DNA of 64,000 bases from Hymenobacter sp. CRA2 (lineage in GTDB: Bacteria > Bacteroidota > Bacteroidia > Cytophagales > Hymenobacteraceae), in the NCBI RefSeq assembly GCF_002007105.1, contig NZ_MVBC01000001.1, forward strand, positions 248,001 through 312,000, in the 5' to 3' direction. Each line of letters begins with the position of its first letter. Positions within the stretch are counted from its first letter, which is position 1. The translations under genes were made by a program, and so were the position numbers. Below, in pieces: positions 24,814 through 31,443 of this stretch. Under the pieces are notes generated by a model. It ran no database searches, was not told the DNA's origin, and saw nothing but the letters and a program-made list of their open reading frames with translations.

Positions 24814-25533
24814 ATGGCTACTCCCGCTGCAGGCACCCTGTATCTGATTCCCACCGTGCTGGCCGAGGACACGGCTGTGCAGGTGCTGCCCACGCAAGTA
24901 CCGGAACACGTAGCGGCGTTGCGGTATTTTCTGGTCGAAAACGCGCGCACGGCCCGCCGCTTCATCAAGCAGGTTGCCCCGGCCCAGGTTATTGAGGATC
25001 TGCGCATCAGCGTTATCGATAAGGACTCGACCGACGCGCAGGTGCGCGCCGCTTTGCAGCCGGTGCTTAAAGAAGGCCTGGACGTAGGCGTGATGTCCGA
25101 AGCTGGCTGCCCCGGCATTGCCGATCCTGGTGCCTTACTAGCCCGTGAAGCCCACCGCCTCGGCATCCGGGTGGTACCGCTGGTTGGTCCTTCTTCGCTG
25201 CTGCTGGCCCTGATGGGCTCGGGCATGAATGGGCAGAGCTTTGCCTTCCACGGTTACCTGCCCATTGAGCGGGCCAAGCGCGTGGCGGCTATCAAGCAGC
25301 TGGAACGCAACGCCCAGGCGCAGCACCAGACGCAGCTGTTCATCGAAACGCCGTACCGCAACGGGCAGCTGCTGGAGGACCTGCTGGCTACGCTGCAACC
25401 CACCATGCGCCTGTGCATTGCGGCCAACCTCACGGCCCCGAACGAGTACCTGCGCACCGACACCGTGGCCGGCTGGAAAGGCAAGCTACCCGACATCCAC
25501 AAGCAGCCCGCCGTGTTTTTGATCGGCCTATAA
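24814..25533 (+). CDS. RsmI-related SAM-dependent methyltransferase
   Basis: 239 residues in the tetrapyrrole-methylase fold. The N-terminus TLYLIPTVLAED and the later segments VGVMSEAGCPGIADPGALLAREAHRLGIRVVPLVGPSSLLLALMGSG and FAFHGYLPIERAKR match the RsmI group, which 2'-O-methylates C1402 of 16S rRNA. Bacteroidota commonly have both RsmI and a shorter paralogue; this one is shorter than E. coli RsmI (286) and its target may differ. I chose the ATG at 24814 over a TTG at 24808. A strong bidirectional terminator follows at 25559. Confidence 0.85.
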   Translation: MATPAAGTLYLIPTVLAEDTAVQVLPTQVPEHVAALRYFLVENARTARRFIKQVAPAQVIEDLRISVIDKDSTDAQVRAALQPVLKEGLDVGVMSEAGCPGIADPGALLAREAHRLGIRVVPLVGPSSLLLALMGSGMNGQSFAFHGYLPIERAKRVAAIKQLERNAQAQHQTQLFIETPYRNGQLLEDLLATLQPTMRLCIAANLTAPNEYLRTDTVAGWKGKLPDIHKQPAVFLIGL

Positions 25534-25558
25534 GCGCGGCATAGCATACGGGCCAAAG

Positions 25559-25600
25559 CAACGGCGCCCGCACAAGCAAGCTTGTGCGGGCGCCGTTGTC
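25559..25600. terminator. Bidirectional terminator between RsmI-like gene and feoB
   Basis: ACGGCGCCCGCACAAG and CTTGTGCGGGCGCCGT form a perfect 16-base stem with a 4-base loop. The genes converge on it, and it serves both. The T-tract is short (GTTGTCGTT), so its strength rests on the stem. Confidence 0.8.
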
Positions 25601-25617
25601 GTTCTGGGCTCAGTGTT

Positions 25618-27789
25618 TTACTTCATCAGTTGATACACCAGCAGCGACATTACGTAGGCAAGGCCCGTCATGTACACCAGCTGCAGCACTGGCCAGGTCC
25701 AGCCTTTGGTTTCGCGGTAGGTGGTAGCCAGAGTACTCACGCACTGCATGGCAAACACATAGAATACCAGCAGCGAAGCGGCGCGGGCCGGGGTGAAGAA
25801 CGGCTGCCCGTTGTCGTCCTTTTCAGCGCGCAGCTTTTCCTGCACCGTACTCATGTCGGCGTCCTGCCCCACGCTATAGATGGTGGAGATGGTACCCACA
25901 AATACTTCACGGGCGGCAAACGAAGTCAGCAGGGCAATGCTCACTTTCCAGTCGAAGCCCAGGGGCCGCACGGCCGGCTCGATGCTGCGGCCGAACACGC
26001 CAGCGTAGGAGCTTTCCAGCTTCTCGGCGGCTACTAGGTTTTCGGTTTGCTCGGCCGTCAGCTGCTGTTGCGTAGCTGCGGTGCGGGCGTGCTGCTCGGC
26101 TTGCTGCAGCGCATTGCCGGGGCCGTACGAGGCCAGCACCCACAGCAGCACCGAAATGGCCACGATGATTTTGCCGGCTTGAAACACGAAGGCTTTCACC
26201 TTCTCGATGATGGTCAGACCCACATTCTTCCAGCGTGGCCAGCGGTACACCGGAAACTCCATGATGAAGAAGCTCCGCTCCTTGGCCCGCAGCATCGTCT
26301 TCAGCACCCACGCCGACAGCACCGCCGACACGAAGCCCAGCAGGTAAAGGCCCATCAGCGCTACGCCCTGCAGGTTAAAAATGCCGAGCACCTTCTCGTC
26401 GGGTACTACCAGGGCCACCAGCACCGTGTACACCGGAATGCGCGCCGAGCACGACATGAGCGGCGTAACGAAAATGGTGATGATGCGGTCCTTCCAGTTC
26501 TCGATGGTGCGCGTGCTCATGATGGCTGGCACGGCGCAGGCCCAGCCCGAAATCAGCGGCACCACGCTCTTGCCGTTCAGCCCGAACTTGCGCATGATCT
26601 TATCCATCATGAACGTGACCCGCGCCATATAGCCCGATTCTTCGAGCACGGCAATGAAGGCGAAGAGCAGCGCAATCTGCGGAATGAACATCAGCACCCC
26701 GCCCAGGCCGGCCAGAATACCGTCGGTAAGCAGGTCGATGAGCGGGCCCGAGGCGGCGTCTTTGATCTGGCTGCTGAGCCAGGCCACGCTTTGGTCGAGC
26801 AAATCCATGGGGTACTGCGCCCAAGCAAAAATGGCCTGAAACAGCAAAAACAGCACCGCCAGAAAAATCAGGTAGCCCCACACTTTGTGCGTGAGCACCC
26901 GGTCGATTTTGTTGCTGTACGACTCGTTTTGTTCGGCCCGCGTCACGCGCACCACGTCCAGCAGCAACTCCGAAATGCGGGCGTACCGGTCGATGGTTTC
27001 CTGCGCCTGCAGGCCGATGGAGTCGAAGTGGTACTGCTGCTTCAGCTCCGCCAGGTAGGCGCGGTCGTCGGCCGACAGAAAGCGCAGCCGCTCCGACTGG
27101 TGGGCGTAGTGCAGCGCCAGGTAGTCGTTGTGCAGGTTGAAGTAGTAGCGAATCTGCCGGATCATCGGCAGCAGCTCCTCCGAGGGTTCGTAGAACGTCT
27201 GCGTGGGCGGGCCCAGCTCCTGCGCCATCACAATCTTGAGCGCCGTCACGCCCACGCCCTTGCGGGCATTCATCGGGATGATGGGCACACCGAGTTGCTG
27301 CTGCAGCTCGGCCACGTCCACGTGGATGCCGTGTTGCTCGGCCGTATCCATCATGTTCAGGGCCAGCACCATGGGCAGCTGCAAATCCGCCAGCTGCGTG
27401 AACAGCAGCAGGTTGCGCTTCAGGTTGGAAGCGTCGACGGTCACGACCACGAAGTCAGGGTACTCGCTGGCGCCCCGGTCGTAGAGCAGGTCGGTGATAA
27501 CCTTCTCGTCCAGGCTCTTGGGGTAGAGCGAGTAAGTGCCGGGCAGGTCGAGGATGTCGGCGCGGTGCTGAGCCGTCAGCTGCGCGCTGCCGGTCTTGCG
27601 GTCCACCGTCACGCCGGGGAAGTTGCCCACCTTCTGGTTAAGGCCCGTCAGCTGGTTAAACAGCGACGATTTACCCGAGTTGGGGTTGCCGATCAGGGCA
27701 ATACGCGTGTGGCGCTCGGCCCCGCCCGGGGTCAATGATGCTGCCGGCCCCACCAGGGGCGTTGGTTCTGCTACTGCCGCACGCGCCAT
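25618..27789 (-). CDS. feoB: Ferrous iron transporter FeoB
   Basis: 723 residues. The cytosolic G domain at about residues 28-200 has G1 GNPNSGKSSLFN, G3 DLPGTYSLYP and G4 LNMMDTAEQHG, followed by a GDI-like helical region. Multiple transmembrane segments follow from about residue 300, with the gate-type segments LMFIPQIALLFAFIAVLEESGYMAR and PLISGWACAVPAIMSTRTI. It takes up Fe(II) using GTP. The feoA gene lies 10 bases upstream on the same strand. No FeoC is seen. A bidirectional terminator follows the stop. Confidence 0.97.
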   Translation of the reverse strand: MARAAVAEPTPLVGPAASLTPGGAERHTRIALIGNPNSGKSSLFNQLTGLNQKVGNFPGVTVDRKTGSAQLTAQHRADILDLPGTYSLYPKSLDEKVITDLLYDRGASEYPDFVVVTVDASNLKRNLLLFTQLADLQLPMVLALNMMDTAEQHGIHVDVAELQQQLGVPIIPMNARKGVGVTALKIVMAQELGPPTQTFYEPSEELLPMIRQIRYYFNLHNDYLALHYAHQSERLRFLSADDRAYLAELKQQYHFDSIGLQAQETIDRYARISELLLDVVRVTRAEQNESYSNKIDRVLTHKVWGYLIFLAVLFLLFQAIFAWAQYPMDLLDQSVAWLSSQIKDAASGPLIDLLTDGILAGLGGVLMFIPQIALLFAFIAVLEESGYMARVTFMMDKIMRKFGLNGKSVVPLISGWACAVPAIMSTRTIENWKDRIITIFVTPLMSCSARIPVYTVLVALVVPDEKVLGIFNLQGVALMGLYLLGFVSAVLSAWVLKTMLRAKERSFFIMEFPVYRWPRWKNVGLTIIEKVKAFVFQAGKIIVAISVLLWVLASYGPGNALQQAEQHARTAATQQQLTAEQTENLVAAEKLESSYAGVFGRSIEPAVRPLGFDWKVSIALLTSFAAREVFVGTISTIYSVGQDADMSTVQEKLRAEKDDNGQPFFTPARAASLLVFYVFAMQCVSTLATTYRETKGWTWPVLQLVYMTGLAYVMSLLVYQLMK

Positions 27790-27799
27790 CCGCTATACT

Positions 27800-28060
27800 T
27801 TACTCTTTGAGCATGATTGTGGCCGCCTCGCTCACGCGCAGCGAGAGGGTATATTCCCCGTCGACATGCAAGGTGATAGGGCAGCCCAGCGGCGCACGGC
27901 CGTTCAGCGTAACCCGCGTGCCCGGAATGCACCCCATTTCCAACAGCTTCAAGGCCATTTCCGGATCTTTCAGGCAGCAAATGGTGCCGGTTTCGCCGAG
28001 GCGCAGGTCCTTGACACTGCGGGGCGTCGTAGAGGCAGAGGCAACGGGGGAGGCGGGCAC
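27800..28060 (-). CDS. feoA: Ferrous iron transport protein A
   Basis: About 86 residues if the GTG at 28060 is used. The SH3-like FeoA domain is clear: SVKDLRLGETGTICCLKDPEMALKLLEMGCIPGTRV, then LNGRAPLGCPITLHVDGEYTLSLRVSEA. It supports FeoB, probably by binding its G domain. The frame is open to 28150, but no ATG lies within it near the domain, and a promoter (TTG, 20 bases, TACCTTTG) sits at 28088-28118 with a likely transcript start near 28083. The start must therefore lie below that point, and GTG at 28060 is the best candidate. Start confidence is moderate. Confidence 0.8.
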   Translation of the reverse strand: MPASPVASASTTPRSVKDLRLGETGTICCLKDPEMALKLLEMGCIPGTRVTLNGRAPLGCPITLHVDGEYTLSLRVSEAATIMLKE

Positions 28061-28087
28061 GGGCAGGTTATTTAGACAAGCTATAAA

Positions 28088-28120
28088 CAAAGGTACTACC
28101 CACAAAGGTTTCCGCCAAAA
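28088..28120 (-). promoter_or_regulatory. Promoter of feoAB
   Basis: On the minus strand TTG (28116-28118, within TTTTG) is followed by 20 bases and TACCTTTG (28088-28095), an exact match to the Bacteroidota consensus. It lies inside the long open frame of feoA and shows that the real start codon is downstream, at about 28060. I see no clear Fur box around it. Confidence 0.65.
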
Positions 28121-28194
28121 CTGTGATTTGGCGGTTCGGCGTATTGGCACTTAGCCCCCTCCGAATTGCATTCTTATAAATATTCTGAGAGGAC

Positions 28195-28227
28195 TTGCAA
28201 TTACCAGCCTGAGTGCTTGTATTTTTG
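28195..28227 (+). promoter_or_regulatory. Promoter of the carboxypeptidase-regulatory-domain gene
   Basis: TTG (28195-28197), 22 bases, then TATTTTTG (28220-28227), an exact -33/-7 match. The transcript probably starts at about 28232, giving a leader of about 15 bases before the ATG at 28247. Confidence 0.65.
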
Positions 28228-28246
28228 AGGGTATAATCCACCGCTT

Positions 28247-29146
28247 ATGCTCAAACGCCTACTTTTCTTCGTTGCGCTAGGTTGGTTGCTTCCGCAGTTG
28301 GCAAGTGCGCAGGATAATCGCATGACGGGCCGCGTGGTTGACAGCAAAACCAAAGAGCCCATCCCCTTCTCCTCCATTGGTCTGAAAGAAGAACAAACCG
28401 GTGCTCTCACCAACGAGTACGGCTTCTTCCAGATGGCCTCGCCCGAGAAAAACGCCCAAGACTCCCTCATTGTCCAAGCGCTGGGCTACCGCCGCAAAGC
28501 GGTGCTCGTCAAGCGCGGGACCAAGCTGGAGGACATGATTGTGGAGGTTGAGAAAATCAACATCGTGCTGAAGTCTGTGGACATCACGGCCAAGAAGGTC
28601 GGCTCCAAAGACATGGGCTCCAACTCCAACAACCCCGGCGAGGGCATGATTCAGGGCATGCCCGGCAGCCAGTACGCCTTCTTCGTGAAAAACGAGAAAG
28701 GCAAAAAGCTGGGCATGATCCGCACCGTGTCGTTCTACATCGGCGAGCACGGCTTCCCGAAGGAGCCGTTCCGCGTGCGCATCTACAAGAACGACGGCGA
28801 CTACAACGCGCCCAACACCGACCTGCTGACCGAAAACGTGGTCGTGTCGGCGCCGGGCGGCGGCTCGTGGTTCACCATCGACATGACGCCCTACAACATC
28901 GTGGCGCCGGACGAAGGATTCTTCGTGGCCATGGAATGGATTGTGTCGGGCGACAAGTTCTACACCGCCAACTTCATGGACAACTACACGCCTTACGGGC
29001 AGATCATGAAGCCGACGTTCGAATTCAAGGAAAGCCGCACCTGGACCTACACCATGGGCAAGGGCTGGAGCCTGATTACGATGTCCAACGGCACGGGCCT
29101 GCGCTACAACGCGATGATCAAGGCCGAGGTCGACGTTTACAAGTAA
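28247..29146 (+). CDS. Secreted protein with carboxypeptidase-regulatory-like domain
   Basis: 299 residues. A signal peptide ends at about residue 21 (LASAQ). A CarboxypepD_reg-like beta-sandwich follows at about 25-110 (MTGRVVDSKTKEPIPFSSIGLKEEQTGALTNEYGFFQM). The rest is an uncharacterised beta-rich region, including MIRTVSFYIGEHGFPKEPFRVRIY and WFTIDMTPYNIVAPDEGFFVAMEW. Such N-terminal domains occur in many SusC-type and secreted Bacteroidota proteins, but here no receptor barrel follows. It is probably a periplasmic or outer-membrane-associated protein of unknown function. A strong terminator follows the stop. Confidence 0.8.
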   Translation: MLKRLLFFVALGWLLPQLASAQDNRMTGRVVDSKTKEPIPFSSIGLKEEQTGALTNEYGFFQMASPEKNAQDSLIVQALGYRRKAVLVKRGTKLEDMIVEVEKINIVLKSVDITAKKVGSKDMGSNSNNPGEGMIQGMPGSQYAFFVKNEKGKKLGMIRTVSFYIGEHGFPKEPFRVRIYKNDGDYNAPNTDLLTENVVVSAPGGGSWFTIDMTPYNIVAPDEGFFVAMEWIVSGDKFYTANFMDNYTPYGQIMKPTFEFKESRTWTYTMGKGWSLITMSNGTGLRYNAMIKAEVDVYK

Positions 29147-29163
29147 TCGTCCCTGCTTACCCG

Positions 29164-29206
29164 TCCAAAGAAAAAGGCCCGCATTGCTGCGGGCCTTTTT
29201 CTTTGG
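29164..29206. terminator. Strong bidirectional terminator
   Basis: CCAAAGAAAAAGGCCCGCA and TGCGGGCCTTTTTCTTTGG form a perfect 19-base stem with a 4-base loop. Both sides carry A/T-rich tails, so it can terminate the secreted-protein gene (+) and the OmpA-like gene (-), which converge here. Confidence 0.9.
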
Positions 29207-29218
29207 CAGAGCCATGGG

Positions 29219-29848
29219 TTAGCTGTTCTTGACCACAATCTCAACGCGGCGGTTTTGCTGACGCCCGGCAGCCGTAGCGTTCGAAGCCGCGGGTGCTTCT
29301 TCGCCCATGGGCTCGACGCTTACCTGGCCGGCGTCAATCTTGCCGTTCTGCACCAGCCAGTTTTTGACTGACTCGGCGCGCTTGGCGCTTAGCTCTTCGT
29401 TGTAATCTTTGCTGCCACGGGCATCGGCGAAGCCCATAACGCGCACTTGCTTACCGGCAAAGCGCTTGCCGATGGAGCCGGTAATTTCTTCCAGCGTCGC
29501 TTTGGCGGTAGATTTCAGCTCGCTCTTGTCGGTATCGAAGAAGACGGCTTCGTCAACGGAATAGATGCTGTACTGCTCGTTGCCGCGCACGGTCACGTCC
29601 TTGGACGTCACCTCGTCGTAGCGCACGGAGGGCAGGTCGGGGCTCAGGTCCCAGCGGTCCGCGGCATTGGCGACGGAACCGGCGGCAGATCCGGCAGCAT
29701 CGGCCGCCGACTTACCGTCGCGGTACACCACGGCGGTATCCTGGGTAGCTTCCTGGGGTTCGTCTTTGGCCTGGGGCTTGTTCAGCCCGTCGCAGGCGCC
29801 AAGGGCAATGGTGAGGGCTGCCAGGGGCAGCAGTAGGTGCTTTTGCAT
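29219..29848 (-). CDS. OmpA-family lipoprotein
   Basis: 209 residues. The signal peptide carries a lipobox (ALGA before Cys19). A linker of about 70 residues is followed by an OmpA C-terminal domain at about 100-205 (YSIYSVDEAVFFDTDKSELKSTAKATLEEI, later VRVMGFADARGSKDYNEELSAKRAESVKNWLV and RQQNRRVEIVVKNS), which binds peptidoglycan non-covalently. A Pal-like role in anchoring the outer membrane to the wall is likely. It is a single gene between a convergent terminator and a hydrolase gene. Confidence 0.9.
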   Translation of the reverse strand: MQKHLLLPLAALTIALGACDGLNKPQAKDEPQEATQDTAVVYRDGKSAADAAGSAAGSVANAADRWDLSPDLPSVRYDEVTSKDVTVRGNEQYSIYSVDEAVFFDTDKSELKSTAKATLEEITGSIGKRFAGKQVRVMGFADARGSKDYNEELSAKRAESVKNWLVQNGKIDAGQVSVEPMGEEAPAASNATAAGRQQNRRVEIVVKNS

Positions 29849-29923
29849 GGTTGGGGAAAGAAAAGAAGGGAGGAATACCGCGGCATACGCAGCACTCCCC
29901 CCTTCCGTTGAGCTCGTCTGGGC

Positions 29924-31309
29924 TTACTGCTTTTTCGCCTGCGCAATAATCCACTCCCGAATCATTTCCTGGGCCTGAGGGGAGAAGGTTTCGCGCTGCT
30001 GTCCGGCCACGATGGGCCAGCTGGCTGGATCTGACTGAAACAGGTGATTAACGCCGGGCAGCTTCCTGCTTTCGACGTTCTTGTTGCTGCGCAAGCCTTT
30101 CGCCAGCAGCGGCAGGTTGGCATCCAGGGCAGCGTAAGTATCGGCCGTGCCGTGTAGCAGCAGCACGGGGCAGCTAACGCCGGCCAACTTCTCCGTGGGA
30201 TTGAAGTTCAGGAAGTGCCGGTAGCGGACCGAGGTAAGCTCGGCGGCACTGGCCTGGGCGGTGGCCTCGTCGATGGCTTCGTTGTTCTGACGCAGCATGT
30301 TGGCCACAATGGCCTGCGCCTGGGCGTGGTCCGGCGTCTGCTGGATGATATCGAGCATGGCCTGCTGACGCTTGGTGGCCGCCTCAATTTGGGCGGCTTC
30401 GGTGCCGAGAGAGCGGAGCGTATTGGCCTGCTGCTGCACCACGATGTCGCGGCCCGGAAGCCCGTGGGCCCCCAGCGTCACCACAAAAGCCGGCGGCAAG
30501 GGTTGCGCCGCGGTCAGCAGGGCTACATTGCCTCCCTCGCCGTGCCCAATTATGCCCAGGTGCGCCAGATCTACTTCCGGGCGGGTACGCAGGAAATTGA
30601 GCGCCGCCTGCACGTCGGCCACCAACTCGGCCGTGGTAGCCGTAGCCGGCGTACCGCCCGACTGCCCCACGCCCCGGTCATCAACGCGGAGCACGGCGAT
30701 GCCGCGACGCGTCAGAAAATCGGCCAGCGCGCCCATGGGCCGGTAGTCGCCGATGGTAGCGTCGCGGTCCTGCGCGCCGGCATCAGATACCAGCACCACG
30801 GCCGGAAACGGGCCTTTGCCGGGCGGCACGCTGAGCATACCAGCCATGCGCAGATTCACCGGGATATTCGTGAAGGCCACTTCCTCCTCGCGGTAGGGCG
30901 GAGTCAGGCGCACCTTGGTGCCGGTGCTGGCGGGCGGCGTGCTGTACACCAAGGTTATGGGCGCTTTCAGGCCCGGCTGCTGCCAGGTGCCTTCCACCTG
31001 CTTACCGTCGGCCGAGAGCCGGCCCACAAACTGGCTGGCGGCTTCTTCGGCCACGAACATGACCGTGTCGCCGTGAATTTGTACGTCCACGCTCATGTGC
31101 GTCACCTTCTGCATGGGCACGTCGAGGGTGGCGAAGTACTTGCCGCCGGTGAGGGTGACGACTCGGAAAATAATTTCCCATTGTCCTCCAGGCACCTTGA
31201 GCGGGCCTTTCCAGAAGCCGTCGAGAGCGGGAGCAGCCTGTACGTTGCCTGATAGTAGGGTGAGCAACAGGCAACCAAAACTGGTCAACCAAAAACGGAC
31301 TTGTTTCAT
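29924..31309 (-). CDS. Secreted alpha/beta-hydrolase-fold protein lacking the nucleophile serine
   Basis: 461 residues from the ATG at 31309, which begins a signal peptide ending NVQAA. An N-terminal beta-rich domain covers about residues 28-130 (LDGFWKGPLKVPGGQWEIIF), followed by an alpha/beta-hydrolase domain with FPAVVLVSDAGAQDRDAT and VLRVDDRGVGQSGG. The elbow, which in close relatives reads GHSEGG, here reads GHGEGG, with Gly257 (codon GGC at 30539-30541) in place of serine. The late acid VLLLHGTADTYA and His GVNHLF are kept. The protein may be catalytically dead or use another residue. It lies downstream of the TonB receptor on the same strand. Confidence 0.85.
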   Translation of the reverse strand: MKQVRFWLTSFGCLLLTLLSGNVQAAPALDGFWKGPLKVPGGQWEIIFRVVTLTGGKYFATLDVPMQKVTHMSVDVQIHGDTVMFVAEEAASQFVGRLSADGKQVEGTWQQPGLKAPITLVYSTPPASTGTKVRLTPPYREEEVAFTNIPVNLRMAGMLSVPPGKGPFPAVVLVSDAGAQDRDATIGDYRPMGALADFLTRRGIAVLRVDDRGVGQSGGTPATATTAELVADVQAALNFLRTRPEVDLAHLGIIGHGEGGNVALLTAAQPLPPAFVVTLGAHGLPGRDIVVQQQANTLRSLGTEAAQIEAATKRQQAMLDIIQQTPDHAQAQAIVANMLRQNNEAIDEATAQASAAELTSVRYRHFLNFNPTEKLAGVSCPVLLLHGTADTYAALDANLPLLAKGLRSNKNVESRKLPGVNHLFQSDPASWPIVAGQQRETFSPQAQEMIREWIIAQAKKQ

Positions 31310-31337
31310 GGCGAGGGGGAAGCAGAAAGCGGGACAA

Positions 31338-31380
31338 AATCGTAATCCGAAACGGCGGGGACCACTCCGGATTACGAACA
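31338..31380 (-). terminator. Hairpin downstream of the TonB-dependent receptor
   Basis: CGTAATCCG (31341-31349) and CGGATTACG (31368-31376) are a perfect 9-base inverted repeat around an 18-base GC-rich loop. On the minus strand the second arm is followed by ATTTTG. It lies 70 bases beyond the receptor stop and 30 bases before the hydrolase start, so it may be a terminator or a regulatory site of the hydrolase. Confidence 0.5.
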
Positions 31381-31443
31381 TAATCAAATTTTTTAGTGAA
31401 AAAAGTCAGTAAATATCAAATTCGCTGGCTTGTTAATATTCGT

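Noticed and set aside
26047-27738. 563-codon frame opposite feoB
   Set aside because: It is a shadow of the high-GC feoB gene: rich in His, Arg, Gln and Val with no family match, while the minus strand encodes a full FeoB.
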